From Hyalella azteca (Eukaryota > Arthropoda > Malacostraca > Amphipoda > Hyalellidae): a stretch of DNA of 64,000 nt. Positions 1 through 13,004 of this stretch are shown here, piece after piece (the first letter of the stretch is position 1; every line of letters starts with the position of its first letter). The translations under genes were made by a program, and so were the position numbers. The stretch is from contig NW_025945864.1 of the NCBI RefSeq assembly GCF_000764305.2, positions 62,001 to 126,000 of the forward strand. The letters run 5' to 3'. The notes beneath the pieces were generated by a model. It was not told the origin of the DNA. It saw only the letters and a program-made list of their open reading frames with translations, and searched no databases.

Positions 1-221
1 AAGCTCCCCGTATTAATGCTGTGAAAAAAAATCTAAATTATTCTCAATCAGTCGTTGTCTGATCTCAAATTTGGTTTTCAAAACATCTTTCGTCCAACAA
101 ACAAGCGTATGGGCAATGATCCTCGTATATTTTTTAATTTCACTTTCATTTCGGTGGCGATTTCCTTTGGACATTTTTTCACGTCACAATACTGCTAAAA
201 GTAACAATATTGTTACACCTC

Positions 222-677
222 CATATGTGCTTCCTGCAAGTTTGTTACGAGCGAGTCTGCATGTGCTTCCTGTAAGTTTGTTGCGAGTGAGTCTGTATGT
301 GCTTCCTGCAAGTTTGTCATACGAGCGAGTCTGCATGTGCTTCCTGCAAGTTTGTTACGAGCGAGTCGGCATGTGCTTCCTGCAAGTTTGTTACGAGCGA
401 GTCTGCATGTGCTTCCTGCAAGTTTGTCATACGAGCGAGTCTGCATGTACTTCCTGTAAGTTTGTTGCGAGTGAGTCTGTATGTGCTTCCTGCAAGTTTG
501 TCATACGAGCGAGTCTGCATGTGCTTCCTGCAAGTTTGCTACGAGCGAGTCTGCATGTGCTTCCTGCAAGTTTGCTACGAGCGAGTCTGCATGTGCTTCC
601 TGCAAGTTTGCTGCGAGCGAGTCTGCATGTGCTTCCTGCAAGTTTGCTGCGAGCGAGTCTGCATGTGCTTCCTGCAG
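222..677. repeat. Minisatellite, 36/38-bp units, about 12 copies
   Basis: Tandem copies of a unit containing ATGTGCTTCCTGCAAGTTTG followed by (T/CAT)ACGAGCGAGTCTGC. Most units are 36 bp; a variant with CATACGAG is 38 bp. Because 36 is a multiple of three, several frames stay open through the array, giving apparent proteins of repeated VCYERVCMCFLQ or LRASLHVLPA. These are repeat translations, not genes: frames on both strands are open at once. Confidence 0.95.
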
Positions 678-1596
678 AGGATGCAAGGATTGCACTGCCT
701 CGATATCATCATCCTGCCGAAAACTTCTACGGAGCCGCATTTCTGCACTCCGTATTTTAGCACAGAATTCAATATATTTTCTTTCAGGATAATTCCCTAA
801 ATTTTCAATTGCGTGACATTGCAGTAATATGAATGTCATTCAGTGCAATATTATCAATATAATCAAGAAAATGCTGGTAAAACATTTGTTGCCTCGTTAT
901 TTCTAGTGCATACCATTCCAATTTACTAACCGTTTTCCAGCTTTTTATTAGTATTAATATCTATTAATATCGCATTTCGATACAAGTTAAATTTATGGAA
1001 TCCTTTGTCATTCGTCTTTAAGTCTTAAAACATACACTCCATATTATTGACAAAATTTCATACACTGAACATTAGTATCGTTAATTATTATATGTTGTAG
1101 ATGAAACGAAGTATCTAACGCAAGTTTAATTCCGCCTATGCTTCTATATGGAATAGAAGCGAGCGAAATCAATAGAAAATCAGTCAACAGAGTGAGTTTT
1201 AATCTTTCTGTAGAGCTGATCCAAAAGAGATTGTTTGCTACCTCAGCAGCGATTTATTTCATTAAATCTGTGTATTCCAACGTGACTATGATTACAGTAT
1301 TCCCTCGCTACATCGCGCTTCATCTTCCCAGCATCAATTCATCGCAGGTTTCCAAGAAAAATTAATGATATGAATCATTCGCAGATCTTCGCTTGTTCGC
1401 CGGTTTAACAGCCACTGAACTCGATCGACAGTAAAAGTGCGAAAAGAGTTTGTGGAAAAAAGAATGAAAACTTTTCCAAATATTACAATATAAATACTTA
1501 AATAAATACTATCAGTTGACAAATCCCCCATTGCGAACTTCACCACTAGCGGTCGAGGTCTGGAACGTAACATCCGCGATAGATGAGGGATTTCAG
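678..1596. other. AT-rich intergenic stretch, no gene seen
   Basis: Apart from the end of the minisatellite I see no coding-like exon, repeat or RNA gene here. Short open frames have AT-rich codons and no splice or signal context. Confidence 0.5.
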
Positions 1597-1790
1597 TACA
1601 AATCTAACATGTTTTCGACATCTATAATTTTTCGGAGAGTAATGATCGCTGAGCAACAAGAGGTTTCATAGGATTACGAATAAAAACGGAAGTTGTATTT
1701 TATATTCTTCTGGACAAATCTAACATGTTTTTTGACAGCTATAATTTTTCGAGGAGTAATGATCGCTGAGCAACAACAGATTTCATAAGA
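1597..1790. repeat. Imperfect tandem duplication, two copies about 117 bp apart
   Basis: The block running from ACAAATCTAACATGTTTT to GATCGCTGAGCAACAA occurs at about 1597-1672 and again at about 1713-1790 with a few substitutions. The spacer differs. There is no coding content. Confidence 0.8.
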
Positions 1791-2976
1791 AGTCGCGCTA
1801 GATTATATTCTTTGATTCGACGAACGTGAGTCCACGAATACATGGCAATTGTGGATCAATCACTTCTTGACATGCAATCCCGCCATCAAGATGAGGCGAA
1901 GATAAGTCACGAGGGCGAATTCTAAACCCTCCCTAAAACCGTGACATCACAATCTTCAAGGTCGGGTTTGCCGAGCAGCACATACCTCTGTTTACCATTT
2001 TTGTCAAATGAAATTCTCATCGACTACTTATATTTCAACATTTCAACGCTTCTCGATAAATATTCACGTACTTACATTAAAATTTTTAATTTTAAGTAAT
2101 CAACAACTATTTACTTGGTTGAAATGTTGAAGTAAATGCTAAAGCGTTGAAATAAAAGCTGCGTGCGAGCTAAAGTGTCTGGTGCCAAATCATCAGTACC
2201 CAAAAGCTGACCAAATATTGGCCACCGATTATCTGCCATTGTTTTCAATTGCGTCCTGTGAGGCGTTGAAGAAGCTAACCGCAAACCGCACGGAACACAA
2301 GGCCTTGCCTGGTAACTTACAATAAGCTGATACGGTTGGGGAAACTTTAACTAAAAGATGGATCCGTTGGAATTTGACGCCCTATCCGTGCCAAACGAAT
2401 CGCATTCATCATGCATAATCCGGCTTTGATTTCTATAGACAAGTTTATAGTCAGAAACAAATACATTTATTAGGCTATACAGGTGTATTATAAAAAGAAA
2501 ATCTATCGTGCTCACAGATACAGTGAGACCACGTTAGACATCTCAGGTATCATTCAAAACACATAGAAAACTTCAAAACATTTCCTCCCCAAACGCTATG
2601 ATAATTAAAAAAATAATATTCAACCCGTACGTAATAAAAAGGCATATTGAACAGACACGAACACCTGATATGTGTCTCACTACAGAGTTGATTGCCAGTT
2701 TCCGGCTATTGATCGTCGCATGTAAGCGGCACTGCGGTCCACGAGGTATACCACGAACCAAAGAATTCCTATCGCCAACATCTTGTTGTTGTGCGTCACT
2801 TAAAGAGCAAAGTAAAATGCGAGTAATGTTGTCTCTTGTACTCGGTTGAATTACGCGAAAAGTTAATACTGTTTGAAGGTATACTTTCGATACTTAGTGG
2901 AACCACATGAGAGGCTCTGATTAATAGAGCGAGAATATACCATACAAGATATTAAATTCTGGATTATGGAGTACCC
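1791..2976. other. Intergenic stretch, no gene seen
   Basis: Mixed AT-rich sequence with small moderately GC-rich patches (about 2170-2400) but no convincing exon, repeat or RNA gene. Confidence 0.45.
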
Positions 2977-3230
2977 ACCTCGTGACAGACTATACAAACC
3001 TCATGACTGACTTACGAACCTCGTGACAGACTATACAAACCTCATGACTGACTTACGAACCTCGTGACAGACTGTACGAACCTCCTGTCTGACTGTACGA
3101 ACCTCGTGACTGATTGTACGAACCTCATGACTGACTTACGAACCTCGTGACTGACTGTACGAACCTCGTAACTGACTGTACGAACCTCGTGACTGACTGT
3201 ATGAACCTCGTGACTGACTGTATGAACCAA
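2977..3230. repeat. Minisatellite, 21-bp units, about 12 copies
   Basis: Tandem units of the type CCTCGTGACTGACTGTACGA with variants (CATGACTGACTTACGA, CGTGACAGACTATACAA). The array lies just beyond the 3' end of the small secreted-protein frame at 3251-3583 and is partly open in its frame, so the end of that gene is uncertain. Confidence 0.93.
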
Positions 3231-3250
3231 AATGAGCACACTTACTGATA

Positions 3251-3583
3251 TTATGAATCAGAATGAACCCACCTCGTGGCCTTGTGAACCCATACAATAA
3301 ACCTACCACGCGAAGACGTGAACCAGGCGTACTGGTTCTTGGTAAGTTCATCGCGGTCAGCAAAGCGATGGTTGCCTCCTCGTCTGTCGGCCGACAAGCC
3401 CGCGGTTTTTTTCTCGCCGCTTTTTGGTTCAACCAAAATGTGATGATATTTGTTGTCCCCGAACACTTGACCTGACGTCAACTTGCCGTTGTTGAACTCA
3501 TCTTCCTTCTGTTCAGCACTTGAGAATGATGTCGCAAAAACTATCAGCGCAACCAAGAGGACTGAGTTAGCATAGGTCAGCAT
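3251..3583 (-). CDS. Putative small secreted protein, 110 aa, unknown family
   Basis: The frame opens with an ATG at 3583 in an A-rich context. Residues 1 to about 23 look like a classical signal peptide: MLTYANS, a hydrophobic core LLVALIVFA, then a small-residue cleavage site near FSSA. The following segment is polar and charged (EQKEDEFNNGKLTSGQVFGD, then Lys/Arg-rich stretches). It has no cysteine and no domain I recognise. Codon use to about residue 90 looks coding. The last 15-20 residues enter the edge of a 21-bp minisatellite, and a possible donor (GTAGGT) sits near residue 90, so the true C-terminus may come from another exon. I see no close promoter. It could be a secreted defence or cuticle peptide, but no function is assigned. 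A chance frame cannot be excluded. Confidence 0.45.
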   Translation of the reverse strand: MLTYANSVLLVALIVFATSFSSAEQKEDEFNNGKLTSGQVFGDNKYHHILVEPKSGEKKTAGLSADRRGGNHRFADRDELTKNQYAWFTSSRGRFIVWVHKATRWVHSDS

Positions 3584-3599
3584 TTTTATTGGCTTTAAT

Positions 3600-6500
3600 T
3601 TTGTTGAATTTCAAGCACCAACACAGTGAATGGTTTAATATAACTTTTAATTTACAGTTTGTATTCACCTTCCGTGGATATCGTCACGTAACATTTTTTC
3701 ATTAAATTTCACAGAAAAAGCACGTTGAATCAGTTCGTGTCTATTTGAATTCACTCATATTCCTTCAATGTAAAATGCACTATTTTTTTAATTTTGCTAA
3801 ACAGCTTCAGTCTACCTGGACATTTTAAAAAATTGTGACTCTATTCCCATACATTAAAGGAAATTCTAATTAATTTCCGTGAGTTACTTGCATGCATTAC
3901 AATAAAAAAATACAATACACATAGAGTCAACAAAAATATGACACTAAGCATTCTTTACTAATTCCATCACCACACAGGAAAAAGTTCGGCTTAAATAAAT
4001 TCATTCATTATAGCACTTGGAAAAGCTTGGAGCAACTTGTCATCATATTGCAAATAGAAAAATTCTAGTAATATTTTCTAATTACGGATGAAATATTCTC
4101 CTCTACCCTGAATTAATTTAAATTCTAATTTTTATATTTCAAGGATGAATAGACTCAATTAAAACGTTTTTTCGCAGGCCATGAAAAATTTTTTTCGACT
4201 AATATTAACGTCAAATATTTTGTTGAATATCAGATCACCTACTTCTCTTTCAAGTGAAATATTTATTCCCATATTTATCCCACCATTTGCACCAAATAAT
4301 ATAATTCTTTTTCAAACTATATCCAGAAATGTCCATTTACAACAGCAAAGGACCAGCGTGTGTGCGGCACACAGCACATCAACGCCGTCGGGAGCGCGAC
4401 GAGCTACGTACCGCGTCGCCGCGTGCTCGGCTTGTGCGAGGCGTCAGGTCGTCCCTCTGGTCTTATTTTCTGACGCCTCGTCGGGCGCCGGTGGCCCTCA
4501 AGGCTACCGTCCCGGGTGTCTCTACCCCGGTGAGAATTGCTGCGTAACGTGACGCATTATTTTTATAGGACAAGTGGAAAAATTATAGGCATAATATTAC
4601 AAAGCTCTAACAATGCTTCAACACTACTGCGGTACTGACTATAGGTGAGCGCTAAACAATTAAGATGAGTGTATATGAAGGAGAAGAGAAAATTTCAACT
4701 TGTGGATTGAATTACTGCCGAACAAATCGATCTAGAGATTTTATTCTCATGTTTTCCTCCAAACGGTAATTTTCATTCGTTCTGACACACGACTTCGGCG
4801 AATGTTTGCTCTCAGACTGAGCTCCAGGATGTCCATCAATAACATATCTTACTTTCATGATATGCAGGAACCACAAAGTTAGAACAGGAAAGTATTTCGG
4901 GAGGTACCTTCAAAATTTCAAGTACGTTACGAGAGTACTCTAAAGTATTTTACGTATACAAAAGTATAATTTACAAAGTTTCATAACCTTATTATGCATT
5001 ATTTTGTACCAGCGTACTTATTATGCCGTGGCCTTCCAAGTGCCTGCAACTGATCCCACGGAAGGCGCATTTACGGGCGCCCCTCATCAAACGCATGCAA
5101 TTATGCGCGTCCAAACAATGCATCTGATTTTAGGGGCCTCTTCCTCCCCAACCTTTGACTCGCGTTTCGAGGCAACGGTTCAACTTGCGCTACTTCGTGC
5201 AGTGGGTCTTGCAGGCGACGTTTTGTGTGCTTTCGACTTTTGAATGAATGGTAGAAACAACGATCTATGAGATTGAGTTTTTTGGATTTGAGTGTACAAT
5301 TGGAATTTTACTTTCATTGGCATTTCTAGCTCGGTCATCTCGACTCTGTATTTTGAAGCGATTAACTGCATGGTTGCTACAATCAAAAGAGATGATGAGG
5401 TAATGTGACTAAATAAATACTTTAAGATAAAAATAGTTTAAGTTTTGGCTGATATAACATTCCTTATAGTAATGTTACATCAGTCAAAGCATGAAACAAA
5501 CTGCACCTTAAAAATAATTTTGCAAGTTTTTCCTGCATAATTCTACACACACAGCCATAATGACATTCAAGGAATAGACGCTCAGACGCTCAATCGGCAT
5601 AATGGCAGCTCTCTGCACATTCGACGAGTCATGTGATTGTTCACAAACACGAGCAGGTGAGGTGATAGGCAGAGCTGAGTTTCTCGTCGGATCAGGACGT
5701 TGGTATTAGCAGAAATGATAATTCTTGCGCAACAGAGTACGAGGAAACACCTTACAAAATTAATTCAGATTGCGCAAGTCAAGGGGATCTCAAGCGCCTT
5801 GGAAAAGATGGCTCATGCAGCCTCCAAACGAAGGCTGCAGGTAGGGGTTCATATGCATGTCATCCTCTTTATTGACGTAGAGCTCGCCTAATTCATTAAA
5901 AGTTATTATATCTCCTTCCATTTTGGGATTTTCTTTACGGAATTCAACGTTTCAAAAACTTCCCTCAAATTTAAAACAAGATACAGCAGTGAATAAAAGC
6001 AATGACACCTCGTGCTCATCACACATGAGCTACCGTGGATACTTTTTCATATGACTCGCCAGAAGATGACGCGCATAATAATGTTCCCTGCTTTTTCTCT
6101 TAAGAAAAATAAAGCAGATAATGACGTCGCGTGTTCTTATTGCGCCGAAAGAAAGTGAGAAAGTTGTCGGGCAAATATTCGTTCATGTTCCTCGTGGTAA
6201 CGATAATGCGAGATGTGTCATTGAATACCATTACCTCAAATGTTTTTAATGAAGTCATTGGTTGATTACAATAAAAAAAAATCCTGACTAAGACGAACAA
6301 CTTAGTTTCGATGGTCATTTGAAAATTAGGTTGGTTATTTTTTGGTTGCTATTGTATCTTCCATCTTACAATATAAATTTAAATGCCGTAAATGCAAATC
6401 TACTCAATTATAGATTATGCTGTTATAATTATTATGATATTCTGCAAATTATTTTGCAGATGTTAGTAAATTTTTGCCATATTCTACTGCCAGTTGAATC

Positions 6501-8278
6501 TTGCATATATGTGTGTTGATGCTATAAATGATTCAATATTTCGATCCCAATTGCTTCCAGCTGATAATTAATGAAATGAACCTTCCCCGCTTTGGTTTTT
6601 CCGGTTCAAATTTCAAGAAAAGTCCTAACACTGCTTCATCCGATTTAAATTAGGAGAACATTTCAAGCACTGCTTTGCACTCTCTAAATTGAGGATCATC
6701 TCTAGCATTGCTACACCCACTTTACATTTAAGGAACGTACATCACGCAGTTTAATCCTTTTCAAATTTAGTTCAAACCATAGAGCGAAGAACGTCGAAGA
6801 CGCCGGATGCGAAAACTTTTTTTTATCATAGAAACAACTTTGAAAATGAAAATCTTGCTAAGATGTCGACGCTTGCAACACAGCATTACAGGATGTCTGG
6901 CTGGTTAGCCGTCCGTCAAAGACAATTGTTTTCATCTTAGATCTTACCAAACAAAGATGATAAAGATCCGCCTTTAGAAAAAAAACGAAACCAATTTCCT
7001 GTGGATGACCAAGTAAATTTGGATGCAACAATATTATTTAAGTAAAGAACTTGAGTATACCTAAAGAATATGTATCAATACTTGAAGAAATTAATATTGT
7101 GCAGTGGGCTTTGGCTGGTGTTTCGAAATTATGTATCAGTTTCCCTGCATTAACTCTTCTTTCGCTAAAGAAAATGGAAAAAATTTATTAATATCCCTTG
7201 CCCGCCCACCGCATCCAGAATTTAAATAGCAAGTTTAATGAGATGTAAATTTCATCATTAAAATTTCATTCAAAAATTAACTCACAATTAAATTGATTTT
7301 TAATTTATACCACTTTTGAATTAATCATTGTTAATTAGTTACAGCATCTGAAATTACTTTGAAAATGCGGGCTATTTGCTACATCGTTGCATTATATAAA
7401 CAATCATTTTAGGGCAAGAATTAAGTTAGAATCCGTGATAAACGATCATTAATCTTATTAGTTTCGAGCGGACACCCATTACTGAAGTTTATGAATCCAG
7501 TTCAATGTTGAGACAGTAACCATACCATGAATGAGAAGCACAAACAATTCTAACTCGAAGAACGGAATTACCATGAATACAAAACATGACCAGTTCACCT
7601 GATCCAAAAGTACATAATTAACAATTATGGTAGTTCGGTATAAAGATAATTCTCCCTCATTAGTCGAGTTCGTAAACCACCGAGTTACACTTGCATGAAC
7701 ACAAGGTTGAATGATTATCGCGACAGGTTAACCCTTAAGCACGCGTCCGCAAGCCTGTAAGACTGTGTAACGACGAAGAGTTAACACCATATACTATAAG
7801 TTTATTCCTATTTTTAAATATAACGTATTGAATACAAGCAACAACATTTAATGTTAGTTTAGATTTTTTTCCTGATTTCACCTCATGAACTCTCCTCTCA
7901 CTAGACTGAAGAGCATTAAATTGAGCATATCTCTGACGTGTGTACAAGCGATAACTTCTCTAATCTTCATCTGCCCGGAATTTTTTTTCGTCATTAATCC
8001 CGATAAAATACATTAATTAAGGAGTAATAACAATCATTTGAGTTTACTGTTATCACATGCTTATCATTATTGAATTCGTAGTTTTTCCCGTGATGACATG
8101 CTTCACCGTATTTTTGAGAAGTCTAATATCATGATTTAATGATGAATTCAATCACTATATTCCTAGCTTCAGCACAACCGAGACCGAGACTCCAAGTGTG
8201 CAACCACCCACACAGAAAGCATAGCACTGAACACTGCCTCGAACTCCTGTCCCCTGGCGCCCGTGAACTGTGACCGCT
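3600..8278. other. Mostly intergenic; CpG-rich patch at 4355-4540
   Basis: AT-rich sequence without a supported gene. The one exception in composition is about 4355-4540, which is rich in CG dinucleotides and open in two plus-strand frames. It has an acceptor-like sequence at its left (TTTACAACAG) and a donor-like CCCCG|GTGAGA near 4530. It could be an exon or a CpG-rich regulatory patch, but no protein family is recognisable. A smaller GC-rich patch lies at about 5020-5230. A very degenerate repeat of about 39 bp is visible at 6600-6750. Confidence 0.35.
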
Positions 8279-8660
8279 GGTACTGTACCGTGCAGTACCG
8301 TAGTACCGGTACTGCACCGTGCAGTACCGTAGTACCGGTACTGTACCGTGCAGTACAGTGCAGTACCGTAGTACCGTAGTGCTGGTACTGTAACTTGCAG
8401 TACCGATACTGTACCTTGCAGTACCGTAGTACCGTAGTAACGGTACTGTACCGTGCAGTACCGTAGTACCGGTACTGTACCGTGCAGTACGGTGCAGTAC
8501 CGTAGTACCGGTACTGTACCATGCAGTACGGTGCAGTACCGTAGTACCGGTACTGTACCGTGCTGTTCAGTGCAATACCGTAGTACCGGTACTGTACCGT
8601 GCAGTACGGTGTAGTACCGTAGTACCGGTACTGTACCGTGCAGTACGGTGCTGTACTCTC
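8279..8660. repeat. GTAC-rich, hairpin-forming tandem array
   Basis: Built from short modules such as GTACTGTACCGTGCAGTACC and GTAGTACCGGTACTG, arranged in higher-order units of about 55-70 bp. The modules contain TACCGGTA, GGTACC-like and GTAC self-complementary cores, so either strand can fold into many alternative hairpins. A degenerate extension (GAAGTACTGGTACA) continues to about 8870. Long open frames on both strands (repeated QYRYYGTAPYCTV on the minus strand) result from the repeat. Confidence 0.9.
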
Positions 8661-8869
8661 ACGCTTCACGGCACCGCTTAGTAGTGGTACAACGTGGCGA
8701 TCAGCTGGCATGTTACACCACGATGTACTGGTACATCATAGCGAAGTATTGGTACATGCGTACATCACAACGAAGTACTCGAACAGCACCGAGAAATACT
8801 GGCAGAGCATTACGAAGTACCGCATCAGTGTTCAGAAATACTGGTACAACATGAGGTTTTGCGGGTCCA

Positions 8870-11253
8870 GTGTATGTGTACTAGGGTGGGACTGTACAAG
8901 TCCAATACTTCTTTCCAACAAATATGGACCTACAAATCGAGAAAGGAAAAACCTAGTAATTCAGAGATAAAGAATAAATTTCATATTAAATAGTCTCATA
9001 TAATCAACAAATATAATACAGTGTGAAAAATTTCGTTTTTTAATTAACTCAAATATTCGTAAAACAATAGCGGGCTCTAGGCTAAGATGCTGCTATTAAT
9101 TTCGCAGCCACCAAAATAAGATATAAACCATGTAAGCATTGTTACTCTCATAAAACAGTTGCATCAAACGATGGCTCAGTCCTTCCCTTTAGTGATGAAG
9201 CTACGTTAGCAGGTCTCTGTCAGTCACTAACTTTTTTCTATCGCTTATTTTGAACTTGGAGAAAGCGTGTGAAATAAATAAATTACCCTGAACATAGATT
9301 AAGTGATTTCTCAAATCGCTAGGCTACAATGAATTTCATAATAAAAAAGGCAAAATAATTCATTATATTTTCAGCCCACAAGTTGGGAAGCTATGTTCAT
9401 CATCAGTTCAAAATTTATTAATCTAATTTTTTAAATTCAAAATTTAATACTCTAATAAAACCCTGCCGTGTAAATTTAGTTGTACCGATTGATTACACTC
9501 GTATTATTGCCCTAACAAAATTTAGAGTCGCCCCAGCTTCTGGTAATCCAAATCAGAAGCTGCCGCGTCAGTAAATTTTCACTGGGTGAGTATTAAAACT
9601 GTTGATTGCGCTGATTTCCGAATCATTTTCATTTAAAATACGGTGAATTTTCTAGTCAACTTCTCTGCCAATGCTCCTAGTAATCTCAGCGCTCGTAAAG
9701 CTTTTTCAAATCAATATAGGCGCAAAATCTCTTTTTATGTTCTGTCAGTAACTTGACAACCTGGCAGCAGAATTCCAGTTAGATAGATTTCCCATTTGGT
9801 TTTGTACCTTTAGTAAATTGAAAATAATTCGTTACATATGAGTTATTTATGACGACACTCAAAATCCAAAATAAAATCTAAATTGAAACATTCATTCAGT
9901 CATAAAATAGAAATATGATATAAAATTATTCCGTAAAAACTTTTTCACCAATAGGTGTATATGTAGGATTGGCAAGTACAGTTTAACACTTACGGTTAAA
10001 TCCACAAAAAAGTTTTTACTCCCTACAAACTGCAGTTTTTTATTGAAAAATTTGCCAGCTTTCATGCGTCGGGGATTTTCAATACGTTTTTTTTCATAAA
10101 TATAAGAAAATCTTGAAACAATTCGTCCTATTATACTTGTTCCGATTACTAGAATTCCCCTCGCGCCGCAACAACGCCAGCATCGAATTGTGAGCTATTG
10201 TTCACTATCTGTTGAGACGCTCTATTTACTGGGTGGATTTACGAATTTCTAACACAACTCATGAAGATTATTGGAACGCAGGTAATTTTACTGTATCCTA
10301 TGCTAAATAAAGGATAATTTCTCCACTTGATCAACATTATTCGTGAACTTATATTACTTTGAACCGCGATGCTACAATTATATATCCGGCTTATACGTAT
10401 CGCTTACAAAAGGGCAAATAAGGCATGTGTAGGTTCAATGGAAATAATCGAAATAATAGTACAAACATGCACATGCTTCGATAGTATGAATGTTATTGGT
10501 ATTGTAGTATATGTTCGACTAATTGATTAGTTTTAAAATGGAACGAGTTAGAATGAAACATAGCAAAAATTATGTAAATCATGATAAATAAAGTTTATTT
10601 TAACTCGTTGGTCCAATATGAAACACTCTGCATGGTTTCTATTTTAATTATTTAGATTATAATTAAACTCAAACCGCACGCTTACATGACCGCAGGTGTG
10701 AGGCTGGGTTGTTGGGTCAGAGTGAAAGGATGACCCCGTTTGCCCACCGCCCGTTTGATGAAGCAGCTATTGCTACCGTCGTAATTTAGTGGAATACGCA
10801 ATAAATATTTTGAATAAATAAAATTATAAATTTAAACGCCTTATCGTTTAATTGAAGTACTTAAATTCCTGGGGTGGTATTACACAAGAATTATACATTA
10901 TCTTTATTTTACATAACAGGTCGATTTCATATCCTGCAAGCATTACGAAAGCCAAACCGCACCCAAACATGTGAATTACGTTAATCCGTCATATTTATTC
11001 ATTGCATCAAATCAGCGGTTAAAATAACCCGCAGCCACGTCCGTTGCATGCTTTCACTGCATACGGTTTAGCTTCTGCCTATTATTCGCGCGCGCCCAAA
11101 ACCCCTAAAGAGCGATGTATACTTGAAATGCCATTCGGAGCGTTTGATACCTCGTATTCAGCTGCGTGCGTTATACCTCACACGGAAAATTCCAATTATT
11201 AAAAAAAAATTCAAGATTCTTATGTTTGTAACATCGCCTAATATTTTGAGCGT
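8870..11253. other. AT-rich intergenic stretch, no gene seen
   Basis: No exon-like GC-rich island, tandem array or RNA gene is recognisable on either strand. Confidence 0.5.
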
Positions 11254-11420
11254 CCTATTTTTAGCGCATTTTCTCATTTATGGAAAAAGGGCGCTATTGA
11301 GCTCGCCATGTCCGTCCGTCTGTCTGTCTGTCCGTCTGTCTGTCCGTGACTTCACATTTTCGTCGACGAGAAAATGCGCTCTATGTCACTCACTGCACTG
11401 AGTATTGAGTTATATTTTTT
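11254..11420 (+). mobile_element. Dispersed short element with terminal inverted repeats, copy 1
   Basis: A block starting CTATTTTTAGCGCATTTTCTC, passing through GAGCTCGCCATGTCCGTC and a (TCTG)n-like stretch, to CGTCGACGAGAAAATGCGCTC and a tail ending GAGTTATATTTTTT. The same block occurs in reverse at 35230-35393. Internally, AGCGCATTTTCTC is mirrored by GAGAAAATGCGCT, giving inverted repeats of about 13 bp. This is the layout of a small non-autonomous DNA element. No coding capacity. Family unknown. Confidence 0.6.
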
Positions 11421-11999
11421 TATTTCATTCGTAGTGATTAAAAAATAACGAAAAACATCAGATAAGACAATCAAGGTTGAAACATCGAATTCAGGAAGTG
11501 TAATAAAAAGATCGATAAAGAACCCTGATGAAAAGAATACAAATTAACATCGATTAAACGATTTCCACTTCACTGCATTTCAGCCTCGCATTAAAATGAG
11601 GCGTCAGCGTCCGGTGCGCAAGTCATTTAACAGAAATCTTTTCACGCGGCATCCTTCACCTTCACTCGATGCCAGGAATGATGAATGTATGCAATCATTT
11701 AGTGCACAGCAGCGATCGCTTATTGTAGAACGGAATTAATTTGTAAAAACTTTGTGAAATTATATAATGGTTATCGTTTATTACCGACTGAGTGAAATGA
11801 GAAAAAAGCTTTGACGTGTAGCGGCGAGCTAATCGTCGAATGCATCGTGTTTCGAAAGCCAAACCACAGCACTCACTCATGCACTGTTATATAACTCCAT
11901 GACATGTTAAAATGAATGATGAAATTTCAATAATAACTTTTTTCACGATTTCAGATTTTGAACGGGTAAATGAAAATCGTATCGTATGATTTTTAAAGG
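11421..11999. other. Intergenic stretch, no gene seen
   Basis: AT-rich; no supported gene, repeat or RNA. Confidence 0.5.
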
Positions 12000-12990
12000 G
12001 TCTGTAACGCACGCGGTTTTAACGTAAACCTTTGTAACGCATGCGGGCGTATTGCATGCAGGTGTAACACATGCATGCAACTAATGCTGGTGTAACTTAT
12101 GCGGTTGTAACGAATGAAGTTGCAAGGCATGTGAGTGTATCGCTTGCGGGTGTAACGCATGCGGGTGCAACGCTGGCGGCTGTAACGCATGCGGCTGTAA
12201 CGCTTGCGGTTGCAACGCATGCGGTTGTTACGTTTGCGGTTGTAACGCTTGCGGCTTTAACGCTGGCGGTTGTAACGCTTGCGGTTGTAACGCATGCGGT
12301 TGTAACGCATGCGGTTGTAATGCTTGCGGTTGTAGCGCTTGCGGCTGTTATGCATGCGGTTGTAACGCTTGCGGTTGTAACGCATGCGGTTGTAACGCTT
12401 GCGGCTTTAACGCTGGCGGTTGTAACGCATGCGACTGTAACGCATGCGGCTGTAACGCATGCGGTTGTAACTCTTGCGGCTTTAACGCTGGCGGTTGTAA
12501 CGCTTGCGGTTGTAACGCATGCGGTTGTAACGCATGCGGTTGTAATGCTTGCGGTTGTAACGCTTGCGGCTTTAACGCTGGCGGTTGTAACGCTTGCGGT
12601 TGTAACGCATGCGACTGTAACGCATACGGCTGTAACGCATGCGACTGTAACGCATGCGGTTGTAACGCTTGTGGCTGTAACGCATGCGGCTGTAACGCAT
12701 GCGGCTGTAACGCATGCGGTTGTAACGCATGCGACTGTAACGCATGCGGCTGTAACGCATGCGGTTGTAACTCTTGCGGCTTTAACGCTGGCGGTTGTAA
12801 CGCATGCGGTTGTAACGCATGCGGTTGTAATGCTTGCGGTTGTAACGCTTGCGGCTGTTACGCATGCGGTTGTAACGCTGGCGGTACGCATGCGGCTGTA
12901 ACGCTTGCGGCTGTAACGCTTGCGGCTGTAACGCATGCGGCTGTAACGCTTGCGGCTGTAACGCATGCGGTTGTAGTGCACGCGGTTGTC
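12000..12990. repeat. Long minisatellite, 15-bp units, about 60 copies
   Basis: Nearly 1 kb of tandem units TGTAACGCATGCGGT / TGTAACGCTTGCGGC / TTTAACGCTGGCGGT. The unit is 15 bp, so frames remain open on both strands and produce long artificial frames (VTHAV-type on plus, [13 protein letters not shown] on minus). Many units contain the palindrome GCATGC. Variants occur in blocks: the run TTTAACGCTGGCGGT recurs at roughly 75- to 105-bp intervals, so the array also has a higher-order period. Confidence 0.95.
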
Positions 12991-13004
12991 AGGCACGCGG
13001 TTGA

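Noticed and set aside
71..839. Several overlapping open frames of 65-229 codons on both strands
   Set aside because: They are translations of the 36-bp minisatellite, whose length keeps frames open on both strands; no ATG context, splice sites or codon bias.
4181..4552. Open frames across the CpG-rich patch
   Set aside because: Two frames are open at once and neither gives a recognisable protein; splice-like ends are weak. Kept only as a noted patch.
8169..8711. 180-codon Tyr-rich frame on the minus strand
   Set aside because: Product of the GTAC repeat array, not related to the Tyr-rich peptide genes; no signal peptide.
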